This document shows positions 15,586-25,909 of a stretch of 38,293 nt of DNA, in pieces (within the stretch, counting starts at the first letter, position 1; the number at the start of each line of letters is the position of its first letter). A program made the position numbers and the translations under genes. This DNA is from Sphingomonadales bacterium 63-6 (GTDB taxonomy: Bacteria; Pseudomonadota; Alphaproteobacteria; Sphingomonadales; Sphingomonadaceae). Location: positions 6,482 to 44,774 of the forward strand of contig MKUB01000185.1 in assembly GCA_001898545.1 (NCBI GenBank), written 5' to 3'. Below the pieces are notes generated by a model. It searched no databases, had not been told where the DNA came from, and worked only from the letters and a program-made list of their open reading frames with translations.

Positions 15586-16614
15586 TCACCGAACGTCTTG
15601 AATCTCTTCGGAGCGGCCCTGTTTATAGGTGCTCCAGCCCGAATTGATCCCGTAAGGCCCGCGAATGAAGATCGCTTCGATCCGGCTGATCTGGCCCTTC
15701 TCGATCTTGAACAATTCGCCCAGCTGCCAGGTCCAGTTGATCGGCCGGTGATCGAAGAAGCCGAAGGCGAACACGATGCCGCGTTCCCGGTCCACCGCGA
15801 CGAAGCGCCGGTCGCGAATGCCGGTGACCGTGCCCTTGAGGTCGTTCTCGAACTGGGCCTTGCAGGTCTTACGCTTGCCGTCGCGGCCCAGCAGAACATC
15901 CATGCCGTTTTCAAAGCGGATACAATCGTCGGTGAAGGGATAATACCCCTTGCCGTCATTGCGCTGGAGCCCTTCGAAATAGGCATTGCCCACCGCGATC
16001 AGTTCCGCGCGGCTCATGCGTTCCTTTTCGGGAATGGCCTGCGAGAAAATCGGGGCAGGCGCGCCCATCTTCTCCACCGCTTCGCCCGTGGCGGGGAAGG
16101 GATTGCTGGAGCCGGTGACGGCAGCCCCGCCAATGGCCCGGTCGGGCCGGGCAGCGATCTGTTCCACTTCGGTGATCTTGCCGCCTTCGATCCGCAGGCG
16201 CAGGGCCAGCCCTACCAGCTCCGGCGGGCGCGCCGCCCCGGTGGCCGAGCTGGAGGCAGTTTCCTTCACCGTGCCGAGGAAGGCGACCTGCTGCGTCTCA
16301 ATATCGGGAACATAGAGCTTGTACTGGCCTACGCCACTGGCCGTGGCCCACAGCCCTTCATTGCCGAAGGGCAGTTCGATCCCGTTCTCCGTAAAGCGGA
16401 CATTGGCGGCAAAAAGCTCGGGATCGACCTTATGCGCTGCCATGGCCGCCAGATAGCGGTTCACGAAAGTTTCCAGGCAGGTGCGCTGGCATGTCTGGGC
16501 GGGAACCGGCACGCCCGCCACCTGCGCCGAGGCGCTGGTGGCAAGAGTGCTTGTGGCGAGGCAGCTGGCTGCCAGAGCAAGGGCGGCAATCGCCCTGCGA
16601 ACAGGCTTCTTCAT
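15586..16614 (-). CDS. Secreted protein with two NTF2/SnoaL-like domains (upstream copy)
   Basis: A 342-residue exported protein with signal peptide (AIAALALAASCLATSTLATSASA, cleavage near residue 30). Domain one runs from CLETFVNRYLAAMAAH through GVGQYKLYVPDIE to LALRLRIEGGKITEVEQI. Domain two runs from MSRAELIAVGNAYFEGLQ through RFVAVDRERGIVFAFGFFDHR to LFKIEKGQISRIEAIFI. This helix-then-sheet pattern, ending in G-KI-(E/R)-E/I strands, is typical of NTF2-like folds. It begins 69 bases after ligB on the same strand and is followed by a paralogous gene, so it is probably co-transcribed with ligAB. I do not recognise a named family. A periplasmic binding, isomerase or lyase function on an aromatic compound is a hypothesis. 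Confidence 0.74.
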   Translation of the reverse strand: MKKPVRRAIAALALAASCLATSTLATSASAQVAGVPVPAQTCQRTCLETFVNRYLAAMAAHKVDPELFAANVRFTENGIELPFGNEGLWATASGVGQYKLYVPDIETQQVAFLGTVKETASSSATGAARPPELVGLALRLRIEGGKITEVEQIAARPDRAIGGAAVTGSSNPFPATGEAVEKMGAPAPIFSQAIPEKERMSRAELIAVGNAYFEGLQRNDGKGYYPFTDDCIRFENGMDVLLGRDGKRKTCKAQFENDLKGTVTGIRDRRFVAVDRERGIVFAFGFFDHRPINWTWQLGELFKIEKGQISRIEAIFIRGPYGINSGWSTYKQGRSEEIQDVR

Positions 16615-16628
16615 GATTTCCCCTCTTC

Positions 16629-16671
16629 CCGGTAGGCCCCTTTGCGGGGCTTATTGACTAAGTCCTACCGG
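16629..16671 (-). other. Hairpin between ligB and the first NTF2-like gene
   Basis: Arms CCGGTAGG (16629-16636) and CCTACCGG (16664-16671) enclose an inner stem GCCCC-N5-GGGGC. No T-run follows on the minus strand, so it looks more like an mRNA-processing or stabilising hairpin than a terminator. It could set a step in expression after ligAB. Confidence 0.45.
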
Positions 16672-16683
16672 AGGAGAGGTTTG

Positions 16684-17930
<1,247 letters not shown>

Positions 17931-18002
17931 GGGGCCTCTCCTGCAGGGGGGCGTTAGGAAAGTTACCAGAGACGACCGTGCCCTGCCAGAGCACCGTCAA
18001 CC

Positions 18003-18656
18003 TCAAGTTGATGTGGGAAGGCCGCGCCAGTGGCGCAGGAGAAGGGCCATGGCAAGCGGAAAGGTCACTCCCCAGGCCGCTCCGCCCCATATCAGTGCAG
18101 GAATGAACATCTGGAAGGCCAGAAAGGGCAGGATCGCGCCATTGGCGATCATCGCCCGGCGCAGCGCGCGCGTGCCCGGCGCGTCCGGCAGACCGAAGGC
18201 CGCTATCAGTGTTGCCGCGCTCATCAGCGCATAGCCCAGCAGGTCCACCGCGAAGAGGAAGGATTGATATGGCACGAACAGCAGCAGCTCGATCCCCTGC
18301 GTATCGCCCGCCGCGATCCTGGGCCCGACGAAGGTGAGCTGCACGAAATAGACCAGCCCAGTGAGGGTGGCGTAAATCACCGCGAAGGCGAGGCCTGACA
18401 GGGTGAAGGTCCTGCGATCCTCCGGCGTTGCCTGATGCAGTGCCGCCATGGTGACGACAAAGGCCGGGCCAAGCAGCAGCGAAGGCGTAAGCAGCAGGGC
18501 GATGCCCAGCGGCGTGCTGGCCGAATTTGGTCCTCCCGCCGAACCGAGCAGGCCCATCCATTCCACTATTTGCGCGGCGATATAGGCCAGGCTTAAGGCG
18601 AGACTGGCGCCCGTCGCCCGGATACCGAGGCGGCGAGTGGAGGGCGAGACATTCAT
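18003..18656 (-). CDS. Polytopic membrane protein of unknown function
   Basis: A 217-residue protein with about six hydrophobic segments. These include LGIRATGASLALSLAYIAAQIV, LGIALLLTPSLLLGPAFVVTM, FTLSGLAFAVIYATLTGLVYF, SFLFAVDLLGYALMSAATLIA and PFLAFQMFIPALIWGGAAW. No transporter or enzyme signature is recognised. It starts 21 bases after acs and ends 72 bases before ligA on the same strand, so it likely belongs to the aromatic operon. It could assist uptake or tolerance of an aromatic acid, or simply be a passenger. Confidence 0.7.
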   Translation of the reverse strand: MNVSPSTRRLGIRATGASLALSLAYIAAQIVEWMGLLGSAGGPNSASTPLGIALLLTPSLLLGPAFVVTMAALHQATPEDRRTFTLSGLAFAVIYATLTGLVYFVQLTFVGPRIAAGDTQGIELLLFVPYQSFLFAVDLLGYALMSAATLIAAFGLPDAPGTRALRRAMIANGAILPFLAFQMFIPALIWGGAAWGVTFPLAMALLLRHWRGLPTST

Positions 18657-18677
18657 GGGCGCACCCTCCCTATCGCC

Positions 18678-20639
<1,962 letters not shown>

Positions 20640-20690
20640 CATATGCTCCCAAAACCTAGCTTGCGGCCACGGCTTAACGAGCGATTGGGA

Positions 20691-21101
20691 CTAGCGCCAG
20701 AGGGCGTCTAGCGCGGGAATGAAATGTTCGCGGTGCTGCAAGGGAATCCGCGCCAGCAGGTCCTGTTCAAAGGCCTCTATCGTGGCCTCGATAGCGGGCA
20801 CGCGCTTGCGGCCTTCTTCCGAAAGGCTGAGTCCCTGCGATTTTCCGTCGATAGGCGCGCGCTCGATCAGCCCGGCATCCTCCAGCCGTTTGAGCAGGGG
20901 CACCATGTTGGCGCGCTGAATGTCCAGAGCGCGGCCCAGCGCGCTGGCAGTGACCTGCGGGTTCTCGCTGATCCACAGCAAAACGGTGGCGTCCACGATC
21001 CTCACGCCATGATCGGCAAGGCGCTGCGTCAGTTCGGCGGTCATCGCGCCCGAGGCGCGCCGCAGGGTGTAGCCGGGATGTTTGACGAGTGGATCGTGCA
21101 T
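20691..21101 (-). CDS. ferC: MarR-family regulator of ferulate catabolism (FerC-like)
   Basis: A 136-residue MarR-type winged-helix regulator. The DNA-binding part runs from VDATVLLWISENPQVTASALG through IQRANMVPLLKRLEDAGLIERAP. Helices at both ends form the dimer. The ORF-track start lies 23 residues upstream inside the promoter. MHDPLVKHPG at 21101 is chosen because aggggg precedes it and the family begins there. It is divergent from ferB, the arrangement known in Sphingobium SYK-6, where FerC represses the ferulate operon and is released by hydroxycinnamoyl-CoA thioesters. The same mechanism is inferred here, and it may also control its own transcript and perhaps the acs-lig genes behind it. 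Confidence 0.85.
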   Translation of the reverse strand: MHDPLVKHPGYTLRRASGAMTAELTQRLADHGVRIVDATVLLWISENPQVTASALGRALDIQRANMVPLLKRLEDAGLIERAPIDGKSQGLSLSEEGRKRVPAIEATIEAFEQDLLARIPLQHREHFIPALDALWR

Positions 21102-21205
21102 GTTTTGCCCCCTGCTATTGTTGTTGCGTATAACAATCCAGATCGTTATGAGCAATAACAATCCAAGCATCCGGTGTATCCACCGTCCTTTGAGGAGTCT
21201 GTACC
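21102..21205. promoter_or_regulatory. Divergent ferC/ferB control region with repeated operator-like motifs
   Basis: The motif ataacaatcca occurs twice as a direct repeat (21130-21140 and 21155-21165), about 2.5 helical turns apart. ATTGTT-N9-AACAAT (21117-21137) and GTTAT-gagca-ATAAC (21145-21159) are inverted repeats. These are good candidate MarR/FerC binding sites overlapping promoters in both directions. The ferB ribosome binding site gaggag lies 8 bases before its ATG. Confidence 0.65.
21127..21155 (-). promoter_or_regulatory. Candidate ferC promoter
   Basis: On the minus strand TTGCTC (21155-21150), a 17-base spacer and TATACG (21132-21127) fit a sigma-70 promoter, with the ferC ATG 25 bases beyond the -10. 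Both elements are inside the operator-like repeats, consistent with autoregulation. Confidence 0.5.
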
Positions 21206-22066
21206 ATGGCCATGCCGTCGCAACCCGATCCGCGTCCCGAAGAGGAAACCGTCAAGTACGAAGTGATTGACGGTGTTGCCTGGGTCTATTTCAACCGCCC
21301 CGACAAGCGCAATTGCCAGAGCCCGAAGCTCAACCGCCAGATGGGCCGCGTGCTGAACGAGCTGGAATTCCGCGATGACGTGCAGGTGCTCGTCCTCACC
21401 GGCGAAGGCTCTGCCTGGTCGGCCGGCATGGATCTGCTCGAATATTTCCGCATGAACGAAGCCGGCGGCATCGGCGCGGTCCGCAAGGCCCAGCGCGAAG
21501 CCTATAGCTGGTGGGAACGCCTGCGCTGGTATGAAAAGGCCACCATCGGCATGATCAATGGCTGGTGCTTCGGCGGCGCTTACGGCCCGCTCTTCGCCTG
21601 CGATATCGCCATTGCTTCGGACGATGCGCAGTTCGGCCTTTCGGAAATCAACTGGGCGATCCTGCCCGGCGGCGGCGCCTCCAAGGTCGCGGCTGAGCTG
21701 ATGCCCTATCGCAAGGCGATGTATCACGCCATGATGGGCGAGAACCTGACCGGCCAGCAGGCCGCCGAGCAGGGCCTCGTTACCGAGAGCGTCCCGGCCG
21801 ACAAGCTGAAGGCCCGCGTGCAGGAAATCGCGGATAATCTGAAGAAGAAGGACACCCATGCCCTTCGCGCCACCAAGTGGGCAATGCGCCGCGTCATGGA
21901 AATGACCTATGACAACGCCGAAGACTACCTGATCCGCACGCAGGAAGCGCTGAACGATTTCGGCGGCTGGGAAACCCGCAAGGAAGCTACCAAGCAGTTC
22001 CTTGACGAGAAGACCTTCAAGCCCGGCCTTGGCGCTTTCGACAAGACTAAGGTCGCCAAGGACTGA
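21206..22066 (+). CDS. ferB: Feruloyl-CoA hydratase/lyase
   Basis: A 286-residue crotonase-family enzyme that adds water to feruloyl-CoA and cleaves it to vanillin and acetyl-CoA, and likely handles p-coumaroyl- and caffeoyl-CoA too. The oxyanion-hole segments are SAGMDLLEYF and NGWCFGGAYGPL. The catalytic residues known from the Pseudomonas fluorescens enzyme (Glu143, Tyr239) match Glu147 in FGLSEINW and Tyr241 in NAEDYL. These two residues, together with the C-terminal TKQFLDEKTFKPGL, separate it from ordinary enoyl-CoA hydratases. It is the first gene of the ferulate operon, starting opposite ferC. The gap to ferA holds a long repeat. Confidence 0.93.
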   Translation: MAMPSQPDPRPEEETVKYEVIDGVAWVYFNRPDKRNCQSPKLNRQMGRVLNELEFRDDVQVLVLTGEGSAWSAGMDLLEYFRMNEAGGIGAVRKAQREAYSWWERLRWYEKATIGMINGWCFGGAYGPLFACDIAIASDDAQFGLSEINWAILPGGGASKVAAELMPYRKAMYHAMMGENLTGQQAAEQGLVTESVPADKLKARVQEIADNLKKKDTHALRATKWAMRRVMEMTYDNAEDYLIRTQEALNDFGGWETRKEATKQFLDEKTFKPGLGAFDKTKVAKD

Positions 22067-22078
22067 TTTGTTACTCCA

Positions 22079-22217
22079 CCCCCTCCTCTTCAGAGGAGGG
22101 GGCAGGGGGTGGTGGCGCGGCGCGAGAGCGCCGCGCATGCGGCAAGGCACCACGCCGCTGCGACTAGACTTGCTGCGCAAGCCCAAGTCTCGCTGCCCCT
22201 CCTCTGAAGAGGAGGGG
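22079..22217. repeat. Family E three-hairpin repeat inside the ferB-ferA operon
   Basis: Perfect end hairpins CCCCCTCCTCT-tc-AGAGGAGGGGG and CCCCTCCTCT-ga-AGAGGAGGGG flank GCGCGGCGC-gaga-GCGCCGCGC and AGACTTG-N11-CAAGTCT. The element fills most of the gap between ferB and ferA, and its RNA could fold strongly. Confidence 0.85.
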
Positions 22218-22291
22218 ATTTTCATATCCATGCTCGACTTGCCGGGCGGGATTTGGCAACGGGGCGGACGATTTCTCGGGAGACTGAATCA

Positions 22292-24415
22292 ATGAGCGGC
22301 AAGCGCTTCACCAACAAGCAGATCGACCGGCTGCTGCGCCCCAAGAGCGTTGCGGTTGTCGGTGCATCCGACCGGCACGGCGCGCTCGGCGCGACGCTGC
22401 TCAACAATCTCGTCCAGTATGAATTCGCGGGCGACATCTACCCCGTGAACCCCAAGCGGGAAGAGATTCAGGGCCTCAAGTGCTACGCTTCGGTCGATCA
22501 GTTGCCTGAAGGCATCGACTGCGCAGTTCTCGCCATTCCGCGTCCCTTCGTGCTCGATACCGTGCGCAGCCTGGCCAAGCGTGGCTGCGGCGCCGTGGTG
22601 ATCTACTCGGCCGGCTTCTCCGAAGCGGGTGAGGAAGGCATGAAGGAACAGCTCGAACTGGGCGCCATCGCCGCCGAATATGGCATGGTGATCGAAGGCC
22701 CGAACTGCCTTGGCTGCACCAATTATGTCGAGCGCGTGCCGCTGACCTTCGTCGAAACCAACATGATCACCCCGCCCAAGGGCGCGCGCGCGGTTGGCAT
22801 CGCCAGCCAGTCGGGCGCTCTGGCCGCTGTGCTTGCCACTGCGCTGCATCCGCGCGGCTGCTATGTCTCCACTTCGGTCTCGACCGGCAATGAAGCCGCA
22901 TCGGGCGTGGAAGATTATGTCGAATGGCTGATCGATGACGAGGATACCCACGTCATCTCCATGTATGTGGAATCGCTGCGCCGCCCCAAGGCGTTCATCG
23001 CCGCTGCCCGGCGCGCCCGCGCCGCTGGCAAGCCGATCATCATGCTGCACCCCGGCAAGTCCAACAAGGCGCAGGAATCGGCCGCGACTCACACCGGCGC
23101 CATGGCCGGCGACTATGCGCTGATGAAGGCCAAGCTCGGCCGTGAAGGCGTGATCTTCGCCGATACGCTGGAAGAGCTGGAAGACATCACCGAAATCGCC
23201 CTGCGCTGCCCCAGCCTGCCCGGCGCCAATATGGCGGTTCTGGGCGAATCCGGCGCGCTGCGCGGCCTGGCTTTCGACATTGCCGAGGATATCGGGCTCG
23301 ACCTGATCGACCTCAACGATGACAATAGCCCGGCCCTGCGCGCTGTGCTGCCGGACTTCGTGCCGGTGTCGAACCCGACGGACATCACCGCAGCGGGTCT
23401 TTCCGAGCCTGAAATCTACACCAAGGTGCTGACCGCGCTGCTGGCTGACGAACGCGTCGGTTCGGTGGTCGCCTCGATCATCCAGTCGGACCCGATCACT
23501 TCGAAGATCAAGTTCCCGGCGATCATCAAGGTGCTGGAAGACGGTTCCTTCGCCAAGCCGTTGGTCTTCGCGGGCGTGGACGAAGGTGCGCGGGTGCCGC
23601 AGGAATATATCGACGGTCTGCGCGCCGTGGGTATCCCCTGGTTCCCCTCGACCGAGCGCGCCTATCGCGCCATCTCGCGTTTGGCGGACCTCGCCAAGCG
23701 CGACCTGTCGGACAATTCGCAGGCCCCGCTGCCGGTCCCCGCGCTCAAGGGTGTGTCGGGCGTGGTGCCGGAATACAAGGCCAAGGAACTGCTCGCTCCG
23801 CTGGGCATTCCCTTCCCGCAGAGCAAGTTCGCCGCCACGGCTGACGATGCCGCCGCCGCTGCCGAGGAAATCGGCTTCCCGGTGGTGCTCAAGGCGCAGG
23901 CTGCCGCGCTGGGCCACAAGTCCGATGCGGGCGGTGTGATCCTGAAGCTCGACAGCGCCGAAGCGGTGAAGGCTGCCTTCGACAAGATCTTCACCAATGT
24001 CGCGGCCTATGACGCTTCGATCCAGCTCGATGGCGTACTGGTCGAGAAGATGGGCACGATGGGTATGGAAATGATCGTGGGTGCCAAGTCCGATCCGGAA
24101 TGGGGCCCGGTGGTCCTGGCCGGTTTCGGCGGCGTGACGGCGGAAATCCTGAAGGATGTCGTCCTGCTGACCACCGATCTTTCCGAAGAACAGGTTGCTG
24201 CCAAGCTGCTGACCCTCAAGCAGGCTGCGCTGCTCAAGGGCTATCGCGGTTCGCCCGAGCTGGACGTTCCGGCGCTGGCCAAGCTGATCGTCGAGATCGG
24301 TCGCGTGATGGAAGGCAATCCTTCGATTCGCGAGATCGACCTCAATCCGGTGATCGTCCACCCCAAGGGGCAGGGCGTGGTGGCGCTGGATGCGCTGATG
24401 CTGGTCCAGCACTGA
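22292..24415 (+). CDS. ferA: Feruloyl-CoA synthetase (NDP-forming acyl-CoA synthetase family)
   Basis: A 707-residue enzyme that joins ferulate and CoA using ATP. It belongs to the NDP-forming acyl-CoA synthetase family, not the AMP-forming type, as does FerA of SYK-6. In order it has a CoA-binding domain (RPKSVAVVGASDRHGALG), succinyl-CoA-ligase-like domains (GIASQSGALA, ATHTGAMAGDYALMKA, GESGALRGLAFD) and a C-terminal ATP-grasp domain (FPVVLKAQAAALGHKSDAGGV, then EIDLNPVIVHP). The ORF-track TTG start at 22253 is rejected. ATG at 22292 has cgggaga 7 bases upstream and follows the repeat. ferB directly before it and ferC beyond make the role well supported. A strong terminator follows. Confidence 0.92.
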   Translation: MSGKRFTNKQIDRLLRPKSVAVVGASDRHGALGATLLNNLVQYEFAGDIYPVNPKREEIQGLKCYASVDQLPEGIDCAVLAIPRPFVLDTVRSLAKRGCGAVVIYSAGFSEAGEEGMKEQLELGAIAAEYGMVIEGPNCLGCTNYVERVPLTFVETNMITPPKGARAVGIASQSGALAAVLATALHPRGCYVSTSVSTGNEAASGVEDYVEWLIDDEDTHVISMYVESLRRPKAFIAAARRARAAGKPIIMLHPGKSNKAQESAATHTGAMAGDYALMKAKLGREGVIFADTLEELEDITEIALRCPSLPGANMAVLGESGALRGLAFDIAEDIGLDLIDLNDDNSPALRAVLPDFVPVSNPTDITAAGLSEPEIYTKVLTALLADERVGSVVASIIQSDPITSKIKFPAIIKVLEDGSFAKPLVFAGVDEGARVPQEYIDGLRAVGIPWFPSTERAYRAISRLADLAKRDLSDNSQAPLPVPALKGVSGVVPEYKAKELLAPLGIPFPQSKFAATADDAAAAAEEIGFPVVLKAQAAALGHKSDAGGVILKLDSAEAVKAAFDKIFTNVAAYDASIQLDGVLVEKMGTMGMEMIVGAKSDPEWGPVVLAGFGGVTAEILKDVVLLTTDLSEEQVAAKLLTLKQAALLKGYRGSPELDVPALAKLIVEIGRVMEGNPSIREIDLNPVIVHPKGQGVVALDALMLVQH

Positions 24416-24495
24416 TCCTGTTTTCCGCGCCATGCCGTTTTCGGGGAACCGGAGCGGCAGAGCGCGGTTTTCGGACATTATCAATCAATTGATCG

Positions 24496-24535
24496 GGACC
24501 GCGCGGCCTTTTATGGCTTCGCGGTCCAGATTTTT
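24496..24535 (+). terminator. Rho-independent terminator after ferA
   Basis: Stem GGACCGCG (24496-24503) and CGCGGTCC (24520-24527) with a 16-base loop, followed by aga and TTTTT (24531-24535). It ends the ferBA transcript, so the next gene needs readthrough or its own promoter. Confidence 0.85.
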
Positions 24536-24600
24536 CTCACGCCTGCAAAGCAAACCAGCCATTGCCGCGCGCGTGTAAACAGGCCTAGAGGGGCGCCACT

Positions 24601-25803
24601 ATGACCCAGAACATTCTCGAAAAGCTCGCCGCGACCAATCCCGAAGCCGAAATCTGGTGGGATTCCTCGCCCCTGATCTTCCCCAGCTGGAAGGAAGAAA
24701 CCCTCGCCAAGGCGCCGGAAGGCAAGCGGGCGGAATGGGACGCGCAGCTTACCCGCCTGATGGATCATGAAACCATCGAGACCACGGGCGAGATGGGCTT
24801 CCGCGGCGTCACGACCAACCCGCCGCTGTCGCTGCAGGCGATCAAGCTGGCGCCGGAACGCTGGGCCAACCACATTCGCGACATCGCCCGCGCCAATCCG
24901 GGCATGGATGTGGAAGGCGTGTATTGGACGCTTTATCTGGAACTGGTGAAGAAGGGCGCGGAAGCGATCCTGCCGGCCTATGAAAAGTCGGGCGGCAAGT
25001 ATGGTATGCTCTCCGGCCAGGTCGATCCGCGCTTCGTGCGCGATGGCGACAAGATGCTGGCCCAGGGCCTTTCAATCTACGAACAGGCGCCCAACGTGAT
25101 GGTGAAGCTGCCCGGTTCGAAGGAAGGATATGAGGTTCTGGAAGAGCTGACCGCGCGCGGCATCTCCACCAACAACACCACCAGCTTCACCGTGCCGCAG
25201 TATATGCGCTGTATGTCCGCCGTCAGCGCTGGCCTGCTGCGCGCTCGCGCTGCCGGTGTGGACCTGTCCAAGTGGCGTTCGGTCATTACTCACATGTCGG
25301 CTCGCCTTGGCGAACTGTCCGACTGGAAGACCGAAGCCAAGACTCGCGGCATCGAACTGACCCTGCCGGAAATCCGCGACGGTGAAGAAGCCGTGCTGAA
25401 GCGCGCCTATCACTTCGGCAAATCGGAGAACCATCCCTCGAAGATGCTGCAATGCTCCATGCGCGTCGAAAAGGACGAGCGCACCGGCAAGCTGGTGAGC
25501 CGCCATATCGAGGATTATGCCGGTTCGGACATGGTCTATACCTGCCCGCCCAGCTACATCGCCGGCCTGATGAATGCCGAAGACGAGCTGGCCCCCTTCG
25601 ATGCCAAGGCGATCGACCGCGAGCCGAACAAGGCCAGCATCGAAAAGCTGCTGAAGCTGCCCAGCTTCCGCGCCGCCTATGAATTCGATGGCATGGCGCC
25701 TGACCAGTTCGCCCATTTCGGTTCCTTCAAGGCGACCGAAACGGAATTCGCCGCGGCTACCCGCCAGACGGTGGACTTCGTTGCCATGGTGATGGACAAG
25801 TAA
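24601..25803 (+). CDS. Transaldolase-fold enzyme, probably an aldolase-like variant
   Basis: A 400-residue TIM-barrel protein of the transaldolase family. Family marks are Asp21 in IWWDSSP, VTTNPPLS (70-77), SGQVDPRF (138-145), the Schiff-base Lys169 in VMVKLPGS and GISTNNTTSF (188-197). Classical TalB reads STEVDARL and uses that Glu (Glu96) as acid-base catalyst. Here the position is Gln140, as in fructose-6-phosphate aldolase (Gln59), which favours aldol cleavage/addition over group transfer. The protein is also about 80 residues longer than TalB, with an extended C-terminal part. It follows ferA after a terminator and precedes a secreted esterase on the same strand. Ribosome binding site gagggg. 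Natural substrate unknown; plain pentose-phosphate transaldolase is the conservative alternative. Confidence 0.78.
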   Translation: MTQNILEKLAATNPEAEIWWDSSPLIFPSWKEETLAKAPEGKRAEWDAQLTRLMDHETIETTGEMGFRGVTTNPPLSLQAIKLAPERWANHIRDIARANPGMDVEGVYWTLYLELVKKGAEAILPAYEKSGGKYGMLSGQVDPRFVRDGDKMLAQGLSIYEQAPNVMVKLPGSKEGYEVLEELTARGISTNNTTSFTVPQYMRCMSAVSAGLLRARAAGVDLSKWRSVITHMSARLGELSDWKTEAKTRGIELTLPEIRDGEEAVLKRAYHFGKSENHPSKMLQCSMRVEKDERTGKLVSRHIEDYAGSDMVYTCPPSYIAGLMNAEDELAPFDAKAIDREPNKASIEKLLKLPSFRAAYEFDGMAPDQFAHFGSFKATETEFAAATRQTVDFVAMVMDK

Positions 25804-25810
25804 TCGCTCA

Positions 25811-25840
25811 GCCCCTCCTCCGCGCTGGCGGGGGAGGGGC
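25811..25840. repeat. Family E inverted repeat, short copy
   Basis: GCCCCTCC and GGAGGGGC arms around a GC-rich loop, 8 bases after the transaldolase-like stop. It resembles the other C-rich/G-rich elements of the window and may also act as a weak terminator. Confidence 0.6.
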
Positions 25841-25909
25841 AGCCTTTCGGGATGGCCCGGAAGGATATTTGGCGAAGGGCAGCAATAAGCCCGCGCCGGG
25901 GAGAATGCG

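Noticed and set aside
22289-24484. 731-residue minus-strand open frame opposite ferA
   Set aside because: Antisense shadow; no recognisable domain, and ferA is complete on the other strand.
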